Shown: one piece after another, positions 39,835 to 47,001 of the stretch | Position numbering within the stretch: the stretch's first letter is position 1 | Layout: each line of letters starts with the position of its first letter | Program-made: the position numbers and the translations under genes | Notes under the pieces: generated by a model | Told to the model about the DNA's origin: nothing | What the model saw: the letters and a program-made list of their open reading frames with translations, nothing else | Databases searched by the model: none | NCBI GenBank assembly: GCA_910575555.1 | Contig: CAJTFX010000013.1 | Coordinates: 1 to 64,000 of the forward strand | DNA: 64,000 bases | Direction of reading: 5' to 3' | From: Lachnospiraceae bacterium | GTDB lineage: Bacteria > Bacillota > Clostridia > Lachnospirales > Lachnospiraceae

Positions 39835-39878
39835 TTGTTTTAAAACAATATAATTAAAAAATCGTTGTATTTTGAAAC
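39835..39878. promoter_or_regulatory. Paired candidate operator sites between the divergent regulator and operon
   Basis: A perfect 14-bp palindrome, TTGTTTTAAAACAA, lies at 39835-39848. A related TTGTATTTTGAAAC lies at 39865-39878, exactly 30 bp further, about three helical turns. The second overlaps the -35 box of the regulator promoter. They are good candidates for binding by the divergent PrpR-like protein. Confidence 0.5.
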
Positions 39879-39893
39879 GTTAGAGTGTATAAT
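39865..39893 (+). promoter_or_regulatory. Sigma-A promoter of the PrpR-like regulator
   Basis: TTGTAT (39865-39870) and TATAAT (39888-39893) are spaced by 17 bases, 26 bases before the start codon at 39920. GAGGAAGGA serves as RBS. The promoter overlaps the second operator-like site, which suggests negative autoregulation. Confidence 0.6.
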
Positions 39894-39919
39894 AAAAGAA
39901 AAGAGGAAGGAAAACTGTC

Positions 39920-41704
39920 ATGCAGAAAACAAAAATACTTGCAGTGGCCCCCTATGAAGGGATGTCCAATATTCTGACGGAACTTGCCCAGAAAAGAGAT
40001 GATATTTCTTTGACGGTGCAGACGGGAGATTTGGATATCGGCAGGCAGATTGCGGTGCAGCTTGCCCATAAGAATTATGATGTAATTATCTCTCGGGGCG
40101 GAACGGCGGAACTGATTGAATCGGCCGTTGAGGTGCCTGTGATAGATATATCCATTTCTGTGTATGACGTGCTCCGCAGCATTAAGCTTGCCGAAAATTA
40201 CGGCGGAAAATTTGTGATCGCAGGTTTTTGCGGCATTACAAAATGCGCGGGGCTTTTGTGCGATCTGCTTCAATATGACATTGATATTATAACTTTTAAA
40301 AGCACGGATGATGCGCTGCCGCTTCTGCGCCGGGCGCAGGAGGAAGGCTGCACGCTGGTTCTCTGCGACATGACAGGGGCAAAAGCGGCCAAGGAGCTTG
40401 GGATGAACTGCCATCTGATCCTTTCGGGAGCGGAAAGCATCGAAAATGCAATTAATGAAGCCGTTAAACTGGTGCGTTCTTCCAGCCATGTGCACAAACA
40501 GAAAGACTTATTTCAAACGCTTTTGACGGAGGAGGACAGGGAATTTCTAATCTATTCTCCGGCAGGCGCGCTTTGGTTTTCAAGTATTGCGGTAGATGAG
40601 ATCCATATTTCTCTGATGGATTTTGTGGAGGATTCTTTAAGCATGCTTCGGAAGCATCCCAATCAGGCAGTGGCAAAGCAGATTCGGAACGACATCTATT
40701 ATTTGTCCAGCCGTCATCTGTTTTATGAAGAACAGAAATATACGGCCGTTATCATCCGCAGACAGCCTGCGCTGACCAAAGCGGAGGATCTGGGAATCCA
40801 GGTGACTAATTATGCATCAGAAGAAGTCAATGACTTTCTGCATTTTTACAATGGAACAGAGAAACTGGGGAATTTGCCGAGAATTCTGAAGGAATACAGT
40901 AAAAGCCGTCTGCCGGTTCTGATTCTCGGCGAAACAGGAACCGGGAAGGACAGGGCGGCGGCTCTTATTTATGAACAGAGCAATTACCGCCACGCTCCCA
41001 TGTTTACCATTGACTGCGGACTTATGGGAGAACGCAAATGGCACCGGCTGTTAAATAGTGCAAACTCCCCGCTGAACGAGGTTGGAAGCGTGATTTACCT
41101 TAAAAATCCGGCCGCTCTTTCTGCGGAACAGCTTGACAGCTTGTTTACCTATGTCGTCCAGACAAGGCTTCCCTCCAGAAACCGCTTGATTGTATCCCTG
41201 ATTGAAAATGGAAGCAACGGCTCTTCCGCCCGGATTGTGCGGCAGTTTATGGAGAATCAGCTGTCCTGCCTGACGCTTGCGCTTTTGCCGTTGCGGGAAA
41301 GACTGAAGGAGTTTCCGGGCATTACGGCCCTTTATATTCACCGTTTTAACATTGCCTTTGGAAAACAGATCATCGGTCTGGACGTGGAGGCTATGGAACA
41401 GATGACAGCTTACCGCTGGCCCAATAATTTGGATCAGCTTCAGCATGTGCTAAAGGAACTTGTAACCATTACAGAAACTCCGTATATTTCCAGCGGCGAC
41501 GTTACAGCAATCCTTCAGCAGGAACCAGGATTCGGCGCTGCTTCTGCCGGGGAATTTGACTTATCCGGAACTCTGGATGAAATTAATTATCGGATTATCC
41601 GTCAGGCGTTGGCAGAGGAACAGGGGAATAAAGAAAAAACAGCCAAAAGACTTGGAATCAGCAGGAGTACGCTTTGGAGAATCCTTAAAAATCATACATT
41701 CTAA
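39920..41704 (+). CDS. PrpR-type regulator with degenerate sigma-54 AAA+ domain
   Basis: The protein has the layout of a sigma-54 activator. The PrpR_N sensor domain (about residues 1-185) is followed by an AAA+ module (about 315-540) and a Fis-type HTH (GNKEKTAKRLGISRSTLWRILK, C-terminus). Walker A is present (ILGETGTGKD, near 336). The GAFTGA loop that contacts sigma-54 is absent. The Walker B region, normally GTLFLDE, reads GSVIYLKN, losing both acidic residues. No -24/-12 promoter is seen before the divergent operon. It therefore probably regulates sigma-A promoters, as TyrR does. The likely ligand is a sugar acid of the adjoining pathway. Confidence 0.85.
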   Translation: MQKTKILAVAPYEGMSNILTELAQKRDDISLTVQTGDLDIGRQIAVQLAHKNYDVIISRGGTAELIESAVEVPVIDISISVYDVLRSIKLAENYGGKFVIAGFCGITKCAGLLCDLLQYDIDIITFKSTDDALPLLRRAQEEGCTLVLCDMTGAKAAKELGMNCHLILSGAESIENAINEAVKLVRSSSHVHKQKDLFQTLLTEEDREFLIYSPAGALWFSSIAVDEIHISLMDFVEDSLSMLRKHPNQAVAKQIRNDIYYLSSRHLFYEEQKYTAVIIRRQPALTKAEDLGIQVTNYASEEVNDFLHFYNGTEKLGNLPRILKEYSKSRLPVLILGETGTGKDRAAALIYEQSNYRHAPMFTIDCGLMGERKWHRLLNSANSPLNEVGSVIYLKNPAALSAEQLDSLFTYVVQTRLPSRNRLIVSLIENGSNGSSARIVRQFMENQLSCLTLALLPLRERLKEFPGITALYIHRFNIAFGKQIIGLDVEAMEQMTAYRWPNNLDQLQHVLKELVTITETPYISSGDVTAILQQEPGFGAASAGEFDLSGTLDEINYRIIRQALAEEQGNKEKTAKRLGISRSTLWRILKNHTF

Positions 41705-41766
41705 TCTAGAGGAAATGAATTTTCAAATACACTCTGTAGTACTAGCATACCTTGGTTTGGTTGTGG

Positions 41767-41772
41767 TATAAT
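41767..41772 (+). promoter_or_regulatory. Extended -10 promoter of the MarR-type gene
   Basis: TGGTATAAT is a perfect -10 box with TGn extension, 37 bases before the GTG start. A palindrome, TAGTACTA (41737-41744), lies where an operator or -35 element would be. Confidence 0.5.
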
Positions 41773-41808
41773 ATCAAAAACAAAGATTGCGAAAAAGGAG
41801 GTATTCCT

Positions 41809-42249
41809 GTGAGTCATTACAATACAATCAATGAAGTTCTGGTAAAACTTTTCAATGAAATTATGGATATCGAAGAAAAAGCGATTATCACAGAAGAGTT
41901 CAAGGATATCTCCAATAATGACATGCATGTGATAGAAGCGATTGGGAAAGGGGAGGCCCAAAGCATGTCGGCCGTGGCAAAGCTGCTGTCGGTGACGGTG
42001 GGGACTTTGACGATTGCTATTAATAATCTTGTGAAAAAAGGGTATGTGAACCGGGTGCGCAGCAAGGAGGACCGGCGGGTGGTTTTGATTTCCCTTTCGG
42101 TGAAAGGGAAAAAAGCCTATGACCATCATAAGGAATTCCATGACGAAATGGTGCAGGCAACCCTGAAGGGAATGAATGGGGAGCAGGTGGAAGTCCTTGT
42201 GCAGGCATTGCAGAATTTGAGCGGGTTTTTCCGGGAGTATGGGAGATAA
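41809..42249 (+). CDS. MarR-family transcriptional regulator
   Basis: This is a winged-helix repressor of about 146 residues. The DNA-binding core is MSAVAKLLSVTVGTLTIAINNLVKKGYVNRVRSKEDRRVVLISLSVKG, with the wing residues DRR typical of MarR. I start at GTG 41809, eight bases after AAAGGAGG; upstream in-frame codons lack an RBS. The N-terminus (NEVLVKLFNEIMDIEEKAI...SNNDMHVIEAIG) resembles the FabT-like regulators that precede fatty-acid genes in clostridia. No fab genes follow here, so its targets are unknown. Confidence 0.9.
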   Translation: MSHYNTINEVLVKLFNEIMDIEEKAIITEEFKDISNNDMHVIEAIGKGEAQSMSAVAKLLSVTVGTLTIAINNLVKKGYVNRVRSKEDRRVVLISLSVKGKKAYDHHKEFHDEMVQATLKGMNGEQVEVLVQALQNLSGFFREYGR

Positions 42250-42328
42250 AAAGATGAAATTCTTATTGACCTACGCTATATATAGAATATGATAATACAA
42301 CAAGGTACAGAGAAAAGGGAATTTTATA

Positions 42329-42577
42329 ATGTCAACCATTGATATTACAACAGCAAAAAGGGATTTTTATAATCTGGTAGAAAATGTAAATCTTTACAGT
42401 GAACCTGCATTGATTGTTGGGAAAAGAGGCAATGCGGTTCTATTATCAGAGGACGATTGGAATGCAATACAGGAAACGTTATATTTGAATTCCATAGAAG
42501 GTATGGCAGAATCCATTCTTAATGGGGCAAAAACACCTGTGGAAGATTGCATTTCGGAAGATATGGTGGAATGGTAA
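42329..42577 (+). CDS. yefM: Phd/YefM-type antitoxin
   Basis: This is an 82-residue type II antitoxin. Its N-terminal DNA-binding fold (STIDITTAKRDFYNLVENVN) and the strand LIVGKRGNAVLLSEDDWNAIQETLYL are diagnostic of YefM. A C-terminal toxin-binding tail (ESILNGAKTPVEDCISEDMVEW) follows. The stop codon is directly followed by the GTG of the toxin remnant. Because the toxin is frameshifted, the antitoxin is probably orphaned, though it could still neutralise related toxins or autorepress. Confidence 0.9.
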   Translation: MSTIDITTAKRDFYNLVENVNLYSEPALIVGKRGNAVLLSEDDWNAIQETLYLNSIEGMAESILNGAKTPVEDCISEDMVEW

Positions 42578-42830
42578 GTGTTTAAAATTATTTACGAAAA
42601 ACAGGCGGTCAAAGATTTGGAAAAATTAAAGGCGCGAATTTTTCACAAAAGCTAAAAAACTGGCAGATATTATCAGAGAAAATCCATATCAGAGGCCGCC
42701 AAGATATGAAAAATCGGTTGGAAATCTGGAAGGATTATATTCCAGAAGAATTAATATTCAGCATCGTTTTGTATATCAGATTAATAAAATTACGAAAGAG
42801 AGAACAATGCATTGGTTTCAGAACAATTAA
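42578..42830 (+). pseudogene. yoeB: YoeB/Txe-type toxin, frameshifted
   Basis: The GTG at 42578 opens FKIIYEKQAVKDLEKLKARIF and then hits a stop at AGC-TAA. A +1 shift in the TTTTT run near 42640 restores TKAKKLADIIRENPYQRPPRYEKSVGNLEGLYSRRINIQHRFVYQINK, clearly YoeB. The C-terminus after this (KERTMHWFQNN) lacks the usual catalytic ending near a His-Tyr pair. So both a frameshift and a diverged or lost end indicate an inactive mRNA-interferase. The region also overlaps the start of the next gene. Confidence 0.85.
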
Positions 42831-43735
42831 AATTATACTGGCGTTCCAAATTTAATCTTATAATTATGTTTCTTTCCATTCTGGGAATTCTTCCGGGCCT
42901 TTGGAGGGATTACTCTGAAAAGCAGGAATTTGTGCAGGCATTAGGCAGGGCCGCAACGGATTCTGATATAGAATATTTGACGATGATGAAAGAAAGTTTC
43001 ACCGGGCTGTATTCTTTTGAGCGGCTGTTTTTTCTGAATATTGCTTTTTTTATGTTGTTCTGGATGATTTTAATGATTGGCATGGGGCTGAATATCGGCG
43101 GTCAGACGTACTCTGCGCTGCAGTCAGGGTACGGTAATTTTATTATGACCCGAATGAACTATAAGGATTACATAAAGAAAACCTTGCTGGCTCAGATCAT
43201 ATATCTGTTTACTTTTTGCTGTTTGCTTTTTCTGATTGTATTTGCCGTTATGCTGCTTTGGGGCGGCGGAGGATTTCAGGTTCCGTATGTCTCTTCGCTG
43301 CGGGAAGCGGGGCAGGAATATGGGCCGGTTACAGATATCAGCATTGGCCGGTATCTTTTCACCCTTCTGGGCCTGGTTTTGTATTCTGTGCTGTGCATGA
43401 TTCCCCTGGCGCTTATTTCATCCCTCAGCTTTGTTTTTCTCAAGAATAAATATATCATACAATTTTTGCCTGTTTTGATACTGGTGGGAGGCTATATGCT
43501 TGGGTTCCAGCTGGGAAACATAAACCAAACCATGAGTGACATTATGCGCCACTTTATGTTCGAACATGCACTGACGAATCTGACGGCCCTCAGTTCACCG
43601 AATATAGTCCCGGTAGGGGGTTCTTCCATGGGATCTGTTGTGTATGTGATTTTCTATCCCCTTCTGCTGATCGCCGTGTCATTTATTTTATACCGAAAAA
43701 ATGTCAGACGCTTCGGGGAAAATTATCTGTTATGA
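42812..43735 (+). CDS. ABC-2-type transporter permease (307 aa)
   Basis: This membrane protein has about six helices (for example LIIMFLSILGILPGL and FFLNIAFFMLFWMILMIGMGL). It resembles permeases of bacteriocin-immunity or peptide-export ABC systems. The open frame uses a TTG start at 42812 inside the toxin remnant, without a strong RBS (AAAGAGAG nearby). The original start may therefore have been lost when the flanking toxin decayed. The stop overlaps the next gene (ATGA), giving a coupled three-gene transporter. Substrate unknown. Confidence 0.75.
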   Translation: MVSEQLKLYWRSKFNLIIMFLSILGILPGLWRDYSEKQEFVQALGRAATDSDIEYLTMMKESFTGLYSFERLFFLNIAFFMLFWMILMIGMGLNIGGQTYSALQSGYGNFIMTRMNYKDYIKKTLLAQIIYLFTFCCLLFLIVFAVMLLWGGGGFQVPYVSSLREAGQEYGPVTDISIGRYLFTLLGLVLYSVLCMIPLALISSLSFVFLKNKYIIQFLPVLILVGGYMLGFQLGNINQTMSDIMRHFMFEHALTNLTALSSPNIVPVGGSSMGSVVYVIFYPLLLIAVSFILYRKNVRRFGENYLL

Positions 43736-44427
43736 AAATGTTTAAAACAATGAAAAGTAAAATAAAACTATTTCTGTATATTCTGCTGTTCCATGTGATT
43801 GTTGGAAATGATACGGATAACCCGCTTCTGATGTTCGAGTTTTTGATGCAGGGAGCAACCATTAATTCGGCGGACCAAAGAATGGAATTTATGCTGTATC
43901 ATTACATATTGAATGTGGGATTTGTGATTTTACTTCTGGGGTCGGTTCTGCAGGCTGTTTCTCAGGCGGTTGAAATGAGAGACTACATTATCACCCGCTG
44001 CGGAAAACGTAAGTTTAAGCTAGTGCTGCTGAAGTCAGCGTTCAAAGAGATTTTTGCCATATTGGCAGCCAGGCAGATCATTTATACTGTTTATTTTGTA
44101 TACACGGGAAAATTTACGAAGTTCTACTTTTATGATATGGCTTCAACGTTTCTTACGCTTTTGATATTTGCCCAGGGGTTTATCCTGTTAAAATTATTTG
44201 GAGCGAAAGACAAAGTGCCTGTATTTATCATTGCCGCATTAAACATGATTAGCCAGATGTTATCTTATGAGCATCCTGCGTTTTCTGCAGTTGTGATTGC
44301 ATCCTGCCAGTGGCAGCTTTACTGGGTAAGAAACATCCTTGCAAAAGTAGCTGTGATTCTTGCCCTCGGCATTATGATATATCTGCAAAAGGATTTTGAC
44401 AGAATGTTAGGAGTTAAAAACGGATGA
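43732..44427 (+). CDS. Membrane subunit of ABC transporter (231 aa)
   Basis: This second membrane protein of the system has about six hydrophobic helices (FVILLLGSVLQAVSQAV, LTLLIFAQGFILLKLFG and others). No clear family is recognised. Its ATG overlaps the preceding permease stop and its stop overlaps the ATPase start, so all three are produced together. It may be a partner permease forming a heterodimer. Confidence 0.75.
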   Translation: MKMFKTMKSKIKLFLYILLFHVIVGNDTDNPLLMFEFLMQGATINSADQRMEFMLYHYILNVGFVILLLGSVLQAVSQAVEMRDYIITRCGKRKFKLVLLKSAFKEIFAILAARQIIYTVYFVYTGKFTKFYFYDMASTFLTLLIFAQGFILLKLFGAKDKVPVFIIAALNMISQMLSYEHPAFSAVVIASCQWQLYWVRNILAKVAVILALGIMIYLQKDFDRMLGVKNG

Positions 44428-45017
44428 TAAAATTAAATGCGGTAACGAAAAAATTAAAAAACAGAAAAGTTCTTGACGAGATATCCGTAACCTTTGAGGA
44501 AGGAAAGCTCTATTTGCTCCGGGGGCACAACGGTTCCGGAAAAACCATGCTTTTGAGACTGCTGTGTGATTTGATTGCGCCCACCGGCGGCACCGTTGAA
44601 AAACCAGAGTACACATATGGAGTTATGATTGAAACGCCTAATTTTGCTCTTCATGACACTGCAAGGCAGAATTTGAAATTTCTCGCTTCCATTCGGAAAA
44701 AAATCGGAATGAAGGACATTGAGAAAAGCCTGGAGGAAGTGCATTTACTGGATGAAATTGACAATAAGGTGAAGAATTATTCCCTGGGAATGAAACAGCG
44801 GCTTGGATTTTGTCAGGCAGTTATGGAAAATCCGGAGGTTTTACTCTTAGACGAGCCTTTTAATGCGTTGGATGAGGAGCATTTTCATTTGATGCTGCAG
44901 CGTATCTTAGAGATGAAGCAGGATAAGATTATCGTCATTGCGGCCCATGGATTTGATACGGAAAAATACCCTGTGTTTGATCAGGTGATTACGTTGAATA
45001 ATGGGAAAATATGTTAG
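44424..45017 (+). CDS. ABC transporter ATP-binding protein
   Basis: This is a cytoplasmic ATPase with the full motif set: Walker A GHNGSGKT (near residue 35), signature YSLGMKQRLGF, Walker B EVLLLDEPFNALD and H-loop IVIAAHGFD. At 197 residues it is slightly short for an exporter ATPase but complete. The Q-loop region reads VMIETPNFALHDTARQNL, as in bacteriocin-immunity ATPases. It is translationally coupled to the two membrane genes. Confidence 0.9.
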   Translation: MIKLNAVTKKLKNRKVLDEISVTFEEGKLYLLRGHNGSGKTMLLRLLCDLIAPTGGTVEKPEYTYGVMIETPNFALHDTARQNLKFLASIRKKIGMKDIEKSLEEVHLLDEIDNKVKNYSLGMKQRLGFCQAVMENPEVLLLDEPFNALDEEHFHLMLQRILEMKQDKIIVIAAHGFDTEKYPVFDQVITLNNGKIC

Positions 45018-45049
45018 CGCTGCAGCAAATGTTTTATATTTGGATACGG

Positions 45050-45097
45050 ACAGAACTGCCGGATTGCCCTTTGGCACACAAACCGGGCAGTTCCTGT
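45050..45097. terminator. Structured hairpin between convergent genes
   Basis: ACAGAACTGCCGG (45050-45062) pairs with CCGGGCAGTTCCTGT (45083-45097) through two single-base bulges. The loop holds an inner stem TGCC-CTTT-GGCA. It lies between the convergent ABC ATPase and mgtE genes. No T-tract follows on either strand, so termination is plausible but unproven. Confidence 0.45.
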
Positions 45098-45153
45098 GTA
45101 TCGAAATCAAACACACTCCAGAGAAAGGGCTGTTTATCGCTGTATTATACAGT

Positions 45154-46551
45154 TCAGACAGCGATATGCAAAACAATGGTGGCGATTTTAAAGTAAATCA
45201 AAATAGAGCAGATATCCACAATGGTGGAAATCAAAGGGGCAGCCATCAGCGCCGGGTCCAGATGGATATGTTCTGCAATCAGCGGCAGGCTGCAGCCGAT
45301 AAATTTCGACAGAATCACAATGGCGATTAATGCCAGGGCAATCACAACAGCCATCTGTAAATCTCCGTATTGAATATAAATCCGCAGTCCGTTTACAACG
45401 GCCAGAACCGTACTTACCAAAAGGGCAATACGGAATTCTTTAAAAATTACTTTAATAATATCTTTAAATTTGATTTCATCCAGCGCCAGTCCCCGGATCA
45501 TTAAGGTAGAACTCTGGGAGCCGCAGTTTCCGCCGGTCCCGGTAAGCATGGGGATAAAGGAAACCAGAAGTGGATAAAGTTTAAAAGATTCCTGGTAATG
45601 GGTGATAATGGAGCCGCTGACTGTGGCGGATAACATCAAAAACAGCAGCCAGGCAATCCTGCTTTTTGCATGGGAAAAAGCGGAGGTATTGAAATAATTG
45701 TCTTCCGTTGGGGTCATAGCGGCCATTTTGGTAATATCTTCAGTATTTTCTTCCTGCATAACGTCCATGGCGTCGTCGAAAGTGACGATTCCCACCAGAC
45801 GTTCTTCCCGGTCCACCACCGGAATTGCCAGAAAATCGTATTTGTTAAATACTTTTGCAACTTCTTCTTTATCCTCATGGGTATCTACAGAAATCACATT
45901 TGTTTCCATGATATCTTCAATCTGCATGGAGTCTTCTGCCATCAGCAGGTCTTTTACCGATACCATGCCGATCAGTTTCCGGTGTTCTGTCACGTAGCAG
46001 GTGTAGACCGTTTCCTTGTTGACGGCAGTATGGCGGATACGGCTGATGGCTGCGCCTACAGTCATTTCTTTTTTAATATTGACGTATTCAATGGTCATCA
46101 GGCTGCCAGCGCTGTCTTTTGGGTAGTTCAGCACCTGATTGATCATTTTTCTGGTTTCTTCGTCGGTATTGCGGAGAATTCTGGCCACTACATTTGCAGG
46201 CATTTCCTCTATCATATCTACGGTGTCGTCCAGGAAAATATCATCCATTACGGCACGCAGCTCCCGGTCGGTTAAAGTGTTAATCAGAGTTTTTTGCATT
46301 TCGCGGCTCATATAGGAAAAACTGTCTGCCGCCTCTTCTTTGGGAAGCAGGCGGTAGAGCAGAGGAATTTCCTTTTTGTCCATCTCATCGAAAAGAAGGG
46401 CGATATCGGCAGAGTTCAGATTGTTCAGCATCTGTCTGAGCAGGGAATACTTTCGATGTTCTAACAGTTCTTCGGCTAAGCGGTGGATTTCTTCGATTTC
46501 CATGTCAGTGAAGTCTAAGTCGTCCAGATTGATGTTGTTTGTGGTTCCCAT
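45154..46551 (-). CDS. mgtE: Magnesium transporter MgtE
   Basis: This is an Mg2+ channel with cytosolic Mg2+-sensing domains. An N-terminal superhelical domain (about residues 20-140) is followed by two CBS domains (about 145-265) and the five-helix pore region with FIPMLTGTGGNCGSQSSTLMIRGLAL, the family's signature. I start at ATG 46551 (MGTTNN) after AAAGGAGGGATACCC; the in-frame extension to 46680 runs into a repeat array. No M-box-like leader is recognised. Confidence 0.95.
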   Translation of the reverse strand: MGTTNNINLDDLDFTDMEIEEIHRLAEELLEHRKYSLLRQMLNNLNSADIALLFDEMDKKEIPLLYRLLPKEEAADSFSYMSREMQKTLINTLTDRELRAVMDDIFLDDTVDMIEEMPANVVARILRNTDEETRKMINQVLNYPKDSAGSLMTIEYVNIKKEMTVGAAISRIRHTAVNKETVYTCYVTEHRKLIGMVSVKDLLMAEDSMQIEDIMETNVISVDTHEDKEEVAKVFNKYDFLAIPVVDREERLVGIVTFDDAMDVMQEENTEDITKMAAMTPTEDNYFNTSAFSHAKSRIAWLLFLMLSATVSGSIITHYQESFKLYPLLVSFIPMLTGTGGNCGSQSSTLMIRGLALDEIKFKDIIKVIFKEFRIALLVSTVLAVVNGLRIYIQYGDLQMAVVIALALIAIVILSKFIGCSLPLIAEHIHLDPALMAAPLISTIVDICSILIYFKIATIVLHIAV

Positions 46552-46595
46552 GGGTATCCCTCCTTTTGATTTTGATTGTAAATTTTTCTTGTGGT

Positions 46596-46897
46596 CAGAA
46601 GCGTTGGGGCTTCTCCCGGTAGGTAGCGAAAAGAGAGTGGGGCGGTGTTGTCCCGGGTTCTTATTTATGCTCAGAAGCATCAGGGCTCCTCCCGGAGTGA
46701 AACGAAGAGAGAGTGGGGCGGTATTGTTCCGGGTCCCTCCTCATGCTCAGGCATCAGGGCTCCTCCCGGTAGGTAGCGAAAAGAGAGTAGGACGGTATTG
46801 TCCTGGGTTCTTTTTCGTGGTCAGAAGCATCAGGGCTCCTCCCGGGACGTAGCGAAAAGAGAGTGGGACGGCGTTGTCCCGGGTCCCTCCTCATGCT
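46596..46897. repeat. Four tandem 76-bp repeats upstream of mgtE
   Basis: Four head-to-tail units start with CAGAAGCATCAGGGCTC-like sequence at 46596, 46672, 46748 and 46822. They are 76, 76, 74 and 76 bp long. The shared core is AGCGAAAAGAGAGTGGGRCGG followed by TTGTCCCGGGT. Units 1 and 3 end TTCT(T)ATTTATG-like, while 2 and 4 end CCCTCCTCATGCT, so a two-unit duplication is likely. They fill most of the 450-base gap between mgtE and the DUF885 gene. The unit length is not a multiple of three and no gene is supported here. Confidence 0.9.
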
Positions 46898-47001
46898 CAA
46901 TCATATCATATACTTATTTGATTGTCATTGGGTTATTTTGCATAAAGGGGGCGGGGCGGACATATGATGAAAGGAATATACCGCGGGAAGGGCATTTTGG
47001 T

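Noticed and set aside
39734-39919. Sigma-54 promoter before the Fe-ADH operon
   Set aside because: No TGGCAC-N5-TTGCA match on the minus strand. The nearest, around TTGAATCCCTATTGCA, lacks the -24 GG.
39854-40495. Long minus-strand open frame opposite the PrpR-like gene
   Set aside because: It is antisense to a well-supported regulator gene, with no RBS or recognisable product.
46376-46852. Plus-strand open frame with internally repeated protein sequence over the 76-bp repeats
   Set aside because: It is largely the reverse of mgtE, and the repeats shift frame at each unit. There is no RBS or family resemblance.
46552-46995. M-box (ykoK) magnesium riboswitch before mgtE
   Set aside because: No conserved M-box sequence core was seen in the gap; only the tandem repeats are there.
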